Source: Agelaius tricolor (lineage: Eukaryota > Chordata > Aves > Passeriformes > Icteridae). Taken from it: a DNA stretch of 64,000 bases. The notes beneath the pieces are model-generated. The model saw nothing but the letters and a program-made list of their open reading frames with translations, was not told the origin of the DNA and ran no database searches. Of this stretch, positions 52,385-62,775 are shown piece by piece. The stretch covers positions 682,001 to 746,000 of the forward strand of contig JALJCS010000054.1 of assembly GCA_023055355.1 (NCBI GenBank), read 5' to 3'. How positions within the stretch are numbered: the first letter of the stretch is position 1; every line of letters starts with the position of its first letter. The translations under genes and the position numbers were made by a program.

Positions 52385-52480
52385 TCCGAGGGGGTCCAGG
52401 GGGGTCGGGGGGGGCCGGGGACCCCGATTATTTTGGGGGGGCGCGGAGGAGGCGCGGCCGCCCGCCGGCATCGCGGGGAG
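52385..52480 (-). other. CpG-dense patch with minus-strand donor signal
   Basis: On the minus strand CCTCGGACG is followed by GTGAGTGCC, an excellent donor, within CpG-rich DNA. Could be the end of an unrecognised first exon or noncoding transcript; no homology seen. Confidence 0.25.
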
Positions 52481-52860
52481 CGGGGTTGGGATCGGGATCT
52501 TTGGGATCTTCCTATGGGATCATCTTTGGGATCGTCACTGCGGGGAGGCGGCGCTGGAGCAGCCGGGGGGGGGTCCCGGGCACGGGGGTGCGGGGATGGG
52601 ACCCCCCCAAAATGGGTTTGGGGGTGCGGGGATGGCTGAATGCCCCAAAAGTGACCCCAAAAGTGCGGGGGCACAGCCGGGATCGGGATCTTTGGGATCT
52701 TCCTATGGGATCATCTTTGGGATCGTCACTGCGGGGAGGCGGCGCTGGAGCAGCCGGGGCGGGGGGGTCCCGGGCACGGAACCCCCCCCCAAAATGGTCT
52801 CAGCGTTATTGGGGTGCGGGGATGGCTGAATTCCCCAAAAGTGACCCCAAAATGCGGGTG
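52480..52860. repeat. About 190-bp tandem duplication
   Basis: GGGATCGGGATCTTTGGGAT through CACTGCGGGGAGGCGGCGCT and GGTCCCGGGCACGG occurs at about 52490-52600 and again at about 52680-52785, followed both times by GGTGCGGGGATGGCTGAAT. Confidence 0.9.
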
Positions 52861-53084
52861 CACAACCGGGATTCCCCCCCCCCCCCCCCGGTTTTGGGGC
52901 GCTCCCCATTGGGGGTTCAAGGCCGGGGGGACCCCACTTGGAGGTGGCACCAAAATTTGGGGTCCCCCTCGTGCTGCGCTGCTCGATATTGGGGTGTGGG
53001 GATGATGGGGAAACTCCCACGGGGGTGACCCCAAAACTGGGGGTGCGGGGATGGGTAAACCCCCCACCGCCCCGTTCCTGAGCC

Positions 53085-53275
53085 CAAAACTGCAGAGCCG
53101 GATCCCCCCCGTTCGTGGCTCAAATCTGGGGGTGCAGGGCTGGATCCCCCCCGTTCCTGACCCCAATTTGGGGGTGCAGGGCTGGGTGAACCCCCCCGTT
53201 CCTGACCCCAATTTGGGGGTGCAGGGCCGAGTGAACCCCCCCGTTCCTGACCGCACTTTGGGGGTGCAGGGCCGG
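53085..53275. repeat. About 45-bp minisatellite, four to five copies
   Basis: CCCCCCGTTCCTGACCCCAA with TTTGGGGGTGCAGGGC, just upstream of the PAIP2B CpG island. Confidence 0.88.
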
Positions 53276-53469
53276 AGCCCCCGGGTGTCCCCGATGTGGG
53301 GAGCAGACCCGGGGCCGGCTCCCCCCATGTGCTCCCCCATTTTGGGGTTCAGGCCCGGTCCCCCCATCCCGGTGTCCCCAACACTGGGGGGGGGGTCACA
53401 GCTCGGTGTCCCCTCCTGTCCCCTTCCCCCCCTTCCCCAAAATTGGGCCCCCCCCCCCCCCCCCAAAAG

Positions 53470-54250
53470 CCACGCGCAGGCCACGTGACCGCCCCGCCCC
53501 CTCCCTGTGTTTACATGTTCCAGCCAATCAGCGTGCTTCTACCAACGCGCCCTGGCGGCGGGGTAGATTTGTGACGCCCGTCCCCATTGGGAGAAGCGTT
53601 TGTCAATCATTCTCCAGCCGCGGGGGCGGGGCGTTCGGTGTTATTTACATCGCGCGCGGCCCCGCCCCCCGCGCGCTGCCCGTCTGCCCCACGTGGGCGA
53701 CGCGTGCGCTCAGCCAATCAGAGCCGCCGGCGGCAGCCAATCCGGAGCGCCGCTCGGTGGGTGGGGTTAACCGCCTGATTGACAGCTCAGCGGCGCAATA
53801 GCAACGCGGTTTATATCCGTGCAGCCCAACCAGAACGCTGGAGGGCGTGGCCACGCGGCGGGGCTGGCCAATGGGGGGCGGGGGCGTGGTGGCGGCGGGA
53901 GGGGCGGGGCGTGGCGGCGGCGGAGGGCGCGGAGCGGCACCGGCCGGGCCCGAGGTACCGGGGGGGACACGGGGGGGACGCGGGGGCGGCCCCGGGGACC
54001 CGGCCCGGGCCCGGCGGGGGCAGCGGCGCAGCGCGGCCCGGGGGCACTCGGGGAACGCGGGACCGGCGGGGCCAGGGGGGCTCCGGGCCCGAGCAGGCCC
54101 CGCTGTCCCGCGGGCTCCGGGGGGCTCCGGGGGCGCTGCCGGGCCCCGCTCGGGCTCCTGGCGCGGCGCCCCCGGGAGCGGCATCGCGGCGTCCCGAAAG
54201 AGCCCCGGAGTGCGCTCGCTGTGGGCCGGGATCGGCTCCTGCGCCCCGTT
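53470..54250 (+). promoter_or_regulatory. PAIP2B: CpG island, PAIP2B promoter
   Basis: Dense CpG with four CCAAT boxes in forward orientation (53524, 53714, 53737, 53868), one inverted (ATTGG at 53586), CACGTG at 53482 and 53690, and several GGGGCGGGG/CCCCGCCCC GC boxes. GGTTTATATCC near 53809 could act as a weak TATA. A donor CCCGAG|GTACCG at 53955 would suit a noncoding first exon spliced to 57001. Typical NF-Y/Sp1 housekeeping promoter architecture. Confidence 0.65.
53900..53954 (+). other. PAIP2B: Candidate noncoding first exon end of PAIP2B
   Basis: GC-rich sequence ending CCCGAG|GTACCG with the GT at 53955, directly downstream of the CCAAT/GC-box cluster. The 5' border is arbitrary because no start site can be read from sequence alone. 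Human PAIP2B also has a noncoding first exon. Confidence 0.3.
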
Positions 54251-54254
54251 CCCA

Positions 54255-54668
54255 CTCCTGTTTCATTCCCAATCCCAATCCCATTCCCATTCCCATCCCA
54301 TTCCTATCCTGTTCCCAATCCTGTTCCCGTTCCTATTCCCATCCCAATCCCATTCCCTTTCCCGTTCCCTTCATTCCCATCCCCGTTCCCATTCCCATCC
54401 CCGTTCCCATTCCCATTCCAATTCTAGTCCCAATCCCATTCCAATCCCATACCCATTCTCATTCTCAATCCCATCTCAGTTCCCATTCCCATCCCAATCC
54501 TGCTCCCATTCCCTTTTCCATTCCCGTTCCCATCCCAATCCCATTCCTGTTCCCTTTTCCATTCCCAATCCAATTCCCATCCCAATCCCAATCCCATCCC
54601 CATTCCCATTCCCATTCCCATTCCCATTCCCGTTCCCATTCCCAATCCCGTTCCCATTCCCATTCCAT
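54255..54668. repeat. Simple array, CCCATTCCCATT type
   Basis: 6-bp units CCCATT and CCCAATC over 410 bp at the 5' end of PAIP2B intron 1, same family of sequence as 10740-11722 in ZNF638. Confidence 0.9.
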
Positions 54669-54669
54669 A

Positions 54670-55000
54670 GGGTCGGGCACACCCCAATTCCCCGTGGATC
54701 CCCCAGGCCGTGGCACACTCACATTTGGGGCAGGTCTGTGTCCCCCAATTCCCCCTCCAGCCGGGATTTTTGGGATATTTCTGCCTCGTTCCCATGGGGT
54801 TTTTGGGATATTTGGGATTTTTTCCACGCCAGCCCAGCCTGCAGGGCTGGATGGGGACACCAGGCTGTGTGTCCCAAATCCAGGATTTGGGAAAGGTTTT
54901 CCCAAACACTCCTTGGGGTGTTTGGGATAAAAACTCTGGATAAAAGCTCTGGGATTTGGAGGGTTATCCTGGAAACATCCACGTTTGGGGAATTTGGGGT
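54670..55000. other. PAIP2B intron 1 unique sequence
   Basis: Nothing recognised apart from short TTTTTGGGATATTT repeats near 54770-54815. Confidence 0.45.
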
Positions 55001-55004
55001 TTTC

Positions 55005-55470
55005 ATGGAATCCTGGAATGCTTTGGGCTTGGTAAAAGCCTTAAATCCCATCCAGGGACATTTTCCATCATCCCAGATGGATCCTTGGCTTCCAGGAATT
55101 CTCTGGGAATTCCAGCCCAGGCAGGAATTCCTTGCCAAGATCCCAGCCCAATCTCCCCTTTCCCAGTGGGAGCCATTCCCTGGCTCCTGTCCCTCCATCC
55201 CTTGTCCCCTTTTTCATAATCCCTGATCCTTAAAACCCAAACATTCCTTTCTCCATTTCCCCCTCTTTTTTCCCATTTTTTTTCTCCCATTTTCCCCCAT
55301 TTTTCTCAATTTTTTTCCCTTTTCTTCCCCTTTTTCCTCAATTTTTTCCTGTTTTTCCTCCCTTTTTCCCTCTCCAGCTCTCTTGGAGCCCCTTTAGGCA
55401 CTCAGAGAATTCCCTGGATTTTTCCCTTCTCCAGGTGAACGTTCCCAATTTTCCCAGCCTGGCTCCTTTT
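55005..55470 (-). mobile_element. CR1 LINE fragment with internal pyrimidine expansion
   Basis: Begins TGGAATCCTGGAATGCTTTG; CAGGCAGGAATTCCTTGCCA and CCCAGTGGGAGCCATTCCCT follow. Between about 55240 and 55375 a CCCATTTTTTTTCTCCC-type T/C expansion interrupts it before TCTCTTGGAGCCCCTTTAGG resumes. Confidence 0.75.
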
Positions 55471-55639
55471 CCTGTTCCATGAAGATTTAACCCTTTGGGA
55501 ATCCTCCCAGATTTCCAACCCAATCCCAGGGCTCCTGTCACTGCAGGAAAGGAGGGAAGTGGGATTGACCCTGCCCAGGAAATTTTGGGAACGATGAAGA
55601 CTCCCAGGGCTCATCCCGGCTCAGCCATTCCCGCTGGGG

Positions 55640-56155
55640 TGGGACAATCCCAGAGATTCCAGCTGTGGAATCCCAAAATTCCAGCTCCAGCATCCTGGGA
55701 GAATTCCAGCTGTGAAATCCTGGGAGAATTCCAGCTCCGGAATCCCGGGAGAATTCCAGTTTTGAAGTCCTGGGAAAATTCTAATTTTGGAATCCTGGGA
55801 GAATTCCAGCTGTGGAATCCCAAAATTCCAGTTCCAGCATCCCGGGAGAATTCCAGCTCTGGAATCCTGGGAGAATTCCAGTTTTGAAATCTTGGGAGAA
55901 TTCCAGCTTTGGAGTCCTGGGAGAATTCCAGTTTTGGAGAATTCCAGCTCTGGAGTGCCAGGAGAATTCCAATTCTGAAACCCCAGGAGAATTCCAGTTT
56001 TGGAGTCCCAGGAGAATTCCAGCTCTGAAATCCTGGGAAAATTCCAATTTTGGAATCCTGGGAGAATTCCAGTTTTGAAATCCTGGGAGAATTCCAGCTG
56101 TGGAGTCCTGGGAAAATTCCAGCTGTGGAATCCCAGGAGAATTCCAGCAATCCCA
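55640..56155. repeat. Minisatellite, GAATTCCAGCTCTGGAATCC type
   Basis: About 20 copies of a 24-bp unit alternating AATTCCAGCTGTGGAATCC and AATTCCAGTTTTGAAATCC with CTGGGAG spacers. PAIP2B intron 1. Confidence 0.9.
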
Positions 56156-56234
56156 GGAGCTGTTCCCTATCCCGGTCCCGCCTGTTCCGGTGGGATTTGG
56201 GATTTTGGGAGAGGTGGCAGAACCGTGGATGGAA

Positions 56235-56290
56235 CCCTGGAATTGTGGAATGGTTTGGGTGGGAAAAGGGATCCCAGATCCCAAATCCAA
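56235..56290 (-). mobile_element. CR1 tail remnant
   Basis: TTGTGGAATGGTTTGGGTGG followed by GAAAAGGGATCCC is the reverse complement of the last bases of a CR1 element; the rest is not recognisable. Confidence 0.5.
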
Positions 56291-56464
56291 GCTGGGCTTC
56301 CCTTCCTGCTTTTCCAGAGGGAATGGGGGCCGGGGAGCAGAGCCAGGGGTGAATTCCCTGTGGAATTCCCGGCTGGAATTGCTGCTCCTGCTCGATTTTC
56401 CCCAGGGATGGATTTTGGGAAGGAATTCTGCTGGTTAACCCTTCCTGTGCCACAGGGATGCTGC

Positions 56465-56820
56465 AAGCCAGGCTGGGAATGCTGGGAATGTTCCCCTGGA
56501 GAAGGGAAAATTCCAGGGAATGCTCAGAGTCCCTCTAAAGGGGCTCCAGGAGAGCTGGAGAGGGGCTGGGGACAAGGCCTGCAGGGACAGGAGCCAGGGA
56601 ATGGCTCCCACTGGGAAAGGGGAGATTGGGCTGGGATCTTGGCAAGGAATTCCTGCCTGGGCTGGAATTCCCAGAGCAGCTGGGGCTGCCCCTGGATCCC
56701 TGGAATTAATTAATCCAAGGCCAGGCTGGATCCACCTGGGACAGTGGGAGGTGTCCCTGCCCATGGATGGGGTGGGATTTGAGGTCTTTTCCAAGCCAAA
56801 CCATTCCGGGATTCTGGAGC
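56465..56820 (+). mobile_element. CR1 LINE 3' end fragment
   Basis: GGGAATGTTCCCCTGGAGAA, GGCTCCAGGAGAGCTGGAGA, CCCAGTGGGAGCC reverse complement and GGTCTTTTCCAAGCCAAACC define a sense CR1 tail in PAIP2B intron 1. A TAATTAAT interruption follows CCCCTGGATCCCTGG. Confidence 0.8.
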
Positions 56821-56824
56821 TCTT

Positions 56825-56960
56825 TTGCTCTGGCAGAGCTGGGAATGTTCCCCTGGAGAAGGGAAAATTCCAGGGAATATTGAAAATCCCTGGAGGCAGG
56901 GGCAGGATCCAGGGAATGGCTGCCAGGATGGAATCCCGTGGGATCAGGGCTGGCCTTGGG
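56825..56960 (+). mobile_element. CR1 LINE fragment
   Basis: Starts GGCAGAGCTGGGAATGTTCC and breaks off in GGGAATGGCTGCCAGGATGG, directly after the preceding CR1 copy and close to the first PAIP2B coding exon. Confidence 0.6.
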
Positions 56961-57011
56961 CTCCCCAGCCGCTCCCTCATTCCCGAATTCCCGATCCCAG
57001 AGTCCCTGAGG

Positions 57012-57155
57012 ATGAATGGCTCCGAGCTCGCCGGCAGCACCGCGCCCAACCCCAAAGGCAAGGAGGATCCGGCTGGGAATGGGCACGAGGAGAAGGAGAA
57101 CAATCCCTTCGCTGAGTACATGTGGATGGAGAACGAGGAGGACTTCAACCGGCAG
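57012..57155 (+). CDS. PAIP2B: PAIP2B coding exon 1
   Basis: 48 codons from ATG at 57012 (A at -3). The exon itself begins at 57001 after acceptor CCCGATCCCAG, leaving 11 nt of 5' UTR. It reads [17 protein letters not shown] and [20 protein letters not shown]. Donor GTGGGA at 57156 is the first base of a roughly 60-bp tandem array that fills the following intron. Confidence 0.95.
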
Positions 57156-60100
57156 GTGGGATTCCCGGAATTGCTGGGATTTGGGAACAGCCTGGGAGTG
57201 AGTCCCAGAGATTCCCGGAATTGCTGGGATTTGGGAACAGCCTGGGAGTGATTCCCAGAGATTCCCGGAATTGCTGGGATTTGGGAACAGCCTGGGAGTG
57301 ATTCCCAGAGCTGGGAATTGCTGGGATTTCGGTTTAGCCTGGGAGTGATTCCCAGAGAATTTCCAAATCCAGGAATTCCCAGAGAATTCCACATTCAGGA
57401 ATCCTCGGGATTTTGGGTTCAGCCTGGGGTGATTCCCAGAGATTCCCAGAATTCCTGGGATTTGGGAACAGCCCGGGAGTGAGTCCCAGAGCTGGGAATT
57501 GCTGGGATTTGGGAACAGCCTGGGGTGATTCCCAGAGAATTCCATATTCCCAGGAATTCTCGGGATTTGGGATTCAGGGCGGGTTTCAGTCTGGGGTGAG
57601 TCCCAGAAAATTCCCACATTTGGGAATTCTTGGAATTCAGGAATAGGGCAGATTTTAGCTTGGAGGTGATTCCCAGACATTCCCATATCCAGGAATTCTT
57701 GGGATTTGGGAACAGGCTGGATTTCAGCCTGGGGTGATTCCCAGAGGCTCCCACATTTGGGAATTCTCGGGATTTGGATTTCAGCCTGGAATTGATTCCC
57801 AGAGAATTCCATATCCATGAATTCTTGGGATTTGGGTTCAGCCTGGGGGTGATTCCCAGAGATTCCCAAATTTTGGGAATTCTCAGGATTCAGGGCAGAT
57901 TTCAGCCTGGAGTGGTTCCCAGAGAATTTCCAAATCCAGGAATTCCCAGAGAATTCCACATCCAGGAATCCTCGGGATTTTGGGTTCAGCCTGGGGTGAT
58001 TCCCGGAGATTCCCGGAATTCCTGGGATTTGGGAACAGCCCGGGGGTGATTCCCAGAGAATTCCACATCCAGGAATTCTCGGGATTTGGGATCCAGGGCG
58101 GGTTTCAGTCTGGGGTGAGTCCCAGAAATTCCCACGTTTGGGAATTCTTGGGATTTGGGAACAGGCTGGATTTCAGCATGGGGGTGATTCCCAGAGATTC
58201 CCACATTTGGGAATTCTTGGGGTTTCGATTTCAGCCTGGGGGCGATTCCCAGAGAATTCCACACCGAGGAATTCCCGGCATTTGGGAACAGCCTGAATCC
58301 CAGAGATTCCCACATCCAGGAATTCCCAGAGAATTCCACATTCAGGAATCCTCAGGATTTTGGGTTCAGCCTGGGGGTGATTCCCACATCCAGGAATTCT
58401 TGGGATTTGGGAACGGGGGCGGATTTCAGCCTTGGGGGTGATTCCCAGAGATTCCCACATCCAGGAATTCTCGGGATTCAGGGTGGATTCCAGCCTGGGC
58501 CGGTTCCCACCTCCCGTGTGTATCCATAGGGAAAGCGATCCCTTCTCCCCAGATTTTGGGATTTTCCTTCCCTTTCCTCAGGATCAGCCCCTGGAGTTTG
58601 GGTCCAGATCCCAGTCTGGGCTGAAATCCTGGATTTCAGGGAATCTCCGGAGCGGGCAGAGCTCCTGGGATGTTGTGCTGGGACCCAAACAGCTCCAAAA
58701 TTCGGGAATAACGACCTGGAAGAGCTTTGGATCCTCATCCCAATCCCAGGACATTCCCTGGAGCCATTCCAGGAGCTGGAGACACCTTGGGAAGGAGGAA
58801 GGAGCTTTTCCCTGGATGCTCCTTCCCTCCCTTCCCTCCCTTCCCTAAAACATTCCCAGGCTCCAATTCCCACCCCCAGGGTGTCCAGGAAGGCCAGGAA
58901 AAGGGAATTCCCGCCCCCTTTTCTCCACAGGAAAATTCCAGCAGCATTCCCGGTTTATCCCCAGCCAACATTCCCCGTTTCTGACCCACATTCCAATCCC
59001 ATGACTTTGGATTTTCCTCCAGAGGTTTTCCCTCGTCCTGAATTTCCCGAAGCCACGTGGCTCCCCTGGATTTTCCAGCTGGGATTTGGGACATCCATCC
59101 AATGGGATGGAGCTCTCCAGGTGCTTTTCCAGCCCTTTGCCATGGATCCAGACATTCCTTTCCCATAGATCTGGAAATTCCCATGGATCCAGAAATGCTT
59201 TTCATTGGATCTCTGGAAATTCCTTTCCCAAGGATCCAGAGATTCCCATGGATGCAGAAATTTTTTTCTCAATGGATCTGGACATTCCTTTTCCATGCAT
59301 CCAGAAAATCCCATGGATCCAGACATTCCTTTCCCATGGATCCAGATTTTTTTTTCTCAATGGATCCGGAAATTCCTTTCCCATGGATCCTGAAATTCCT
59401 TTCCAATGGATCCAGAATTTTTTTCCTCCATGGATCTGGAAATTCCTTTCCCATGGATCCAGAAATTTTTTTCCCTCATAGAACCAGAAATTTTTTTCCC
59501 TCATGGATCCAGAAATTCCTTTCCAATGGATCCTGAAGCTCTTTTCCCATAGATCCAGAATTTTTTTTCTCCAAGGATCCAGAAATTCCTTTCCCATGGA
59601 TCTGGGGCTGAGGGGAGCATCCAGGCTGGCAAACAGGGAATGTTCACCTGGAGGTGCAGAATCCTGGGATATTCATCCTCCTGCCAGGATGAGCTGACAT
59701 TCCTGGGATATTTGGATTTTAGATCCCGATTTCTCTGCAGGAATTCCTTCCCAAATCCCAGCCAAATCCCACTTTTCCAACGGGAGCCATTCCCTGTGTC
59801 CTGTCCCTCCGTCCCTTGTCCCCAGCCCTGCAGCCCCTTTAGGAACTCTGAGAATTCCCTGGGTTTTTCCCAGGTGGAACGTGGAAAGCTCAGCCTTTCC
59901 CCGGCATTCCATGGATCAAAATTTTCAGGATTGGCTCCTCTTGGAGTCTCCTAAATCCAGGGAAAAAACAAAACCCAGGAAAACGGGAACGGCTGCGATT
60001 CCCAACCCCATCCTCTGCTTCCACCTCCCTGCCTGGGCAGCTCCAGGAATTCCAGGCTGGGGAAGCTCTGGGATCACATCCACCATTCCTGGAAAAAAGG

Positions 60101-62543
60101 AATTCTTGGAAAAAAAGGAATTCCTGGAAAAAGGGAATTCCTGGAAAAAAAAGGAATTCCTGGAAAAAAAAGGGAATTCCTGGAACAAAGGAGGCTCAGG
60201 GATCTTCTGGAGCCCCACAAATCCCTGGTAGGGGGAGGCAGGTGGGAATCGGGATTTGGGAACGGTGATGGGATGAGAGGGAAAGCTGGGAAAAATTGGG
60301 AATGTTCCTGTTGGAAAGGAGCTGGAATGGCCCCGTATTCCCGGCGGGATTGGGCGGATGCGGCACCCGGGCACGGGAAGGGTCCCTCCGAGGGCTTTTC
60401 CGACCTCGAGAATTCCGTGAGCTCCTCGGAGCTGCCGGCTCTTCCCGCGGGAAATGCCGGCATTCCCTGCCCTTGGAATGTTCTCCTTGCAGGTGGAGGA
60501 GGAGCTGCAGGAGCAGGAATTCCTGGATCGCTGCTTCCAGGAGATGCTGGAGGAGGAGGAGCAGGATTGGTTCATCCCGGCGCGGGATCTCCCGCAGGGA
60601 ATGGCGCAGCTCCAGCAGCAGCTCCACGGCCTCTCCGTGGGCGACGGGCACGCGGCCGAGGACATCCTGGTGAGCGCCTGCCCGGGAGCAGCGGCACAGC
60701 AGCATTCCCGGGATCGGTGCCGCAGCATTCCCGGGATCGGTGCAGCATTCCCGGGATTGGCACCGCATTCCCTGGGATTGGCACATTCCCGGGATCGGTG
60801 CCGCAGCATTCCCGGGATTGGCACAACATTCCCGGGATCAGCGCATTCCTGGGATCGGTGCCGCATTCCCGGGATCGGTGCAGCATTCCCGGGATCGGTG
60901 CAGCATTCCCGGGATCGGTGCAGCATTCCCAGGATCGGCACATTCCCAGGATCGGCGCATTCCTGGGATCGGCGCATTCCCTGGGACTGGGACATCCTTG
61001 GAATCCTGTCCCTGGAATTCGCCCATCCCTGGAATCCTGTCCCTGGAACTGTCCCATCCTTGGAATTGCCCAATCCTTGGAATCCTATCCCTGGAATTCT
61101 CCCATCCCTGGAATTGTCCCATCCCTGGGACTGTCCCATCCTTGGAATCCTGTCCCTGGAATTGTCCTGTCCCTGGAATTGTCCTGTCCTTGGAATTCCA
61201 CCCTTGGAATTCTATCCCTGGTATTCTCCCATCCCCGGGAATTGTCCCATCCTTGGGATTGTCCCATCCCTGGAATCCTGTCCCATCCCTGGAATCCTGT
61301 CCCTGGAATTGTCCCACCCTTGGAATTCTCTCATCCCTGGAATTGTCCCATCCTTGGAATTGCCCAATCCTTGGAATCCTATCCCTGGAATTGTCCTGTC
61401 CTTGGAATCCTATCCCTGGTATTCTCCCATCCCTGGAATTGTCTGTCCCAACCTTGGAGGTCTCTTCCTGGAATTGTCCCATTCTTAAAATTGTCCCATT
61501 CTTGGAATTGTCCCATGCCTGGAATTCCACCCCTGGAATTGTCCCGTCCCTGGAACTGTCCCATCCTTGGAATTCTATCCCTGGAATTGTCCTGTCCCTG
61601 GAATTGTCTGTCCCATCCTTGGAGTTCTCTCCTTGGAATTGTCCCATCCTTAAAATTGTCCCATCCATGGAATTCTACCCCTGGGATTGTCCCATTCCCT
61701 GGGATTGTCCCATCCTTGGGATTGTCCCATCCTTGGAATTGCCCAATCCTTGGAATCCTATCCCTGTTATTCTCCCATCCCTGGAATTGTCTGTCCCGTC
61801 CTTGGAGTTTTCTCTCTGGAATTCTCCCATCCTAGGAATTGTCCCATCTCTGGAATTGTTCCAGTCTCGGAATTCTCCCGTCCCTGGAATTGTCCAATCC
61901 TTAAAATTGTCCCATCCATGGAATTGTCCAATGCCTGGAATTCTCCTGTCCCTGGAACTGTCCCATTCCTGGAACTGTCCCATCCTTGGAATTCTATCCC
62001 TGGAATTCTCCCATCCCAGGAATTGTCCCACCCTTGGAATTCTCCCATCCCTGGAATTCTCCCATCCTCAAAATTGTCCCATCCCTGGAATCTTCCAGTC
62101 CCTGGAATTCTATCCTTGGAATTCTCCAATCCCTGGAATTCTCCCATCCTTGGAATTCTCCAATCCCTGGAATTCTCCCATCCTTAATTGTCCCATTCCT
62201 GGAATTGCCCCTGGATCCCTGGAAGTGTCCAAGGCCACGTTGGATCCACCTGGAATATTTGGATTGGGATGGGATTTGAGGATGGGATTTAGGGATGGGA
62301 TTTGAGGATCCCTTCCCACCCAAGCCATTCCACAATTCCATGAATTTCCTCTCCATGTGATCCCACAGAAACCCCAGATTTCCCAAACCCAGCCCGAGAC
62401 CCCAAACCCGGGGAACCCTCGACCCATCCCAGGAATCCCTGGAATTCCCAACACTGACCAATCCCATTCCCATCTTTTTTTCCCAGAGCAAAAGCAACTT
62501 GAATCCAGATGCCAAGGAATTCATTCCCGGCGTGAAGTACTGA
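57012..62543 (+). CDS. PAIP2B: PAIP2B, poly(A)-binding protein-interacting protein 2B (complete, three coding exons)
   Basis: Gene-level entry: exons 57012-57155, 60493-60669 and 62487-62543 join in phase 0 to give 125 aa (human about 123). The product binds cytoplasmic PABP, displaces it from poly(A) and from eIF4G and so represses translation. It contains [23 protein letters not shown] sequence, the acidic Glu-rich PAM1-type region ([20 protein letters not shown]) and the C-terminal PAM2 motif ([13 protein letters not shown]) that contacts the MLLE domain of PABP. It starts MNGS like human. It lies divergent from ZNF638 as in human. All introns are filled with minisatellites and CR1 fragments. 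Confidence 0.95.
57156..58500. repeat. About 60-bp array starting at a splice donor
   Basis: GGGATTTGGGAACAGCCTGG, GAGTGATTCCCAGAGATTCC and CACATCCAGGAATTC units, about 20 copies with larger 120-180 bp groupings. It begins at the donor of PAIP2B coding exon 1. Confidence 0.9.
58500..59145. other. PAIP2B intron 2 unique sequence
   Basis: No exon or repeat unit recognised. Confidence 0.5.
59150..59610. repeat. Tandem array, CCATGGATCCAGAAATTCCT type
   Basis: About 20 copies of a 20-30 bp unit with GGATCCAGAAATT and CCTTTCCCATGGATCC. PAIP2B intron between coding exons 1 and 2. Confidence 0.9.
59735..59905 (-). mobile_element. CR1 LINE fragment
   Basis: CAGGAATTCCTTCCCAAATC, CGGGAGCCATTCCCTGTGTC and CAGCCCCTTTAGGAACTCTG are antisense CR1 motifs in PAIP2B intron 2. 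Confidence 0.7.
60085..60190. repeat. Short array, GGAATTCCTGGAAAAA type
   Basis: Six copies of a 17-22 bp unit GGAATTCCTGGAAAAAAA in PAIP2B intron. Confidence 0.85.
60493..60669 (+). CDS. PAIP2B: PAIP2B coding exon 2: acidic PABP-binding region
   Basis: 59 codons, phase 0 in and out, acceptor TTCTCCTTGCAG, donor GTGAGC. It contains [19 protein letters not shown], then a Glu run, [24 protein letters not shown] and AEDIL. Corresponds to the PAM1-containing central part of PAIP2 proteins. The (GCATTCCCGGGATCGGT) array starts about 30 bp after the donor. Confidence 0.95.
60695..60990. repeat. Minisatellite, GCAGCATTCCCGGGATCGGT type
   Basis: About 14 copies of a 20-21 bp unit immediately after PAIP2B coding exon 2. 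Confidence 0.92.
60995..62200. repeat. Tandem array, CCCATCCCTGGAATTGT type
   Basis: About 65 copies of a 17-18 bp unit CCCATCCTTGGAATTGT with CCTGTCCCTGGAAT variants, filling most of the last PAIP2B intron. Confidence 0.92.
62205..62345 (+). mobile_element. CR1 LINE tail fragment
   Basis: CCCCTGGATCCCTGGAAGTG, TCCAAGGCCACGTTGGATCC and CCCTTCCCACCCAAGCCATT are the sense CR1 3' end, with a small GATGGGATTTGAG duplication inside. Confidence 0.75.
62487..62543 (+). CDS. PAIP2B: PAIP2B coding exon 3: PAM2 motif and stop
   Basis: 18 codons plus TGA, acceptor TTTTTTTCCCAG. It encodes [18 protein letters not shown], the PAM2 peptide that binds the PABP MLLE domain; human ends FIPGEKY. Too short to be found by frame length; found by looking for the missing C-terminus. 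Confidence 0.96.
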   Translation, partial: SKSNLNPDAKEFIPGVKY

Positions 62544-62775
62544 CCTCGGAAATTCGGGAATGGCCTGGCCAGAGACTGAATCCCTGCTCCAGGGAAAAGC
62601 TGGGACATGGGAAGAGCCCGGAGCGGCTCCGGCACCGGGATCTGCTCCAGCTCCAACTTCTGGGTTTCCCTGATTTTGTTTTTTTCTTTTTTTTTGGTTT
62701 TTTTTTTTTCCTGGCTTTTCCTCACTTTTTCTTGGCAGTTTTTGGCTTCCTGGGATTTGCGGCGACCCCGCCAGC
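62544..62775 (+). other. PAIP2B: PAIP2B proximal 3' UTR
   Basis: Unique GC-rich sequence after the stop, then a T-rich run (62679-62735). No AATAAA or ATTAAA signal is visible before 64000, so the 3' UTR probably continues through or past the tandem array that follows. Confidence 0.5.
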
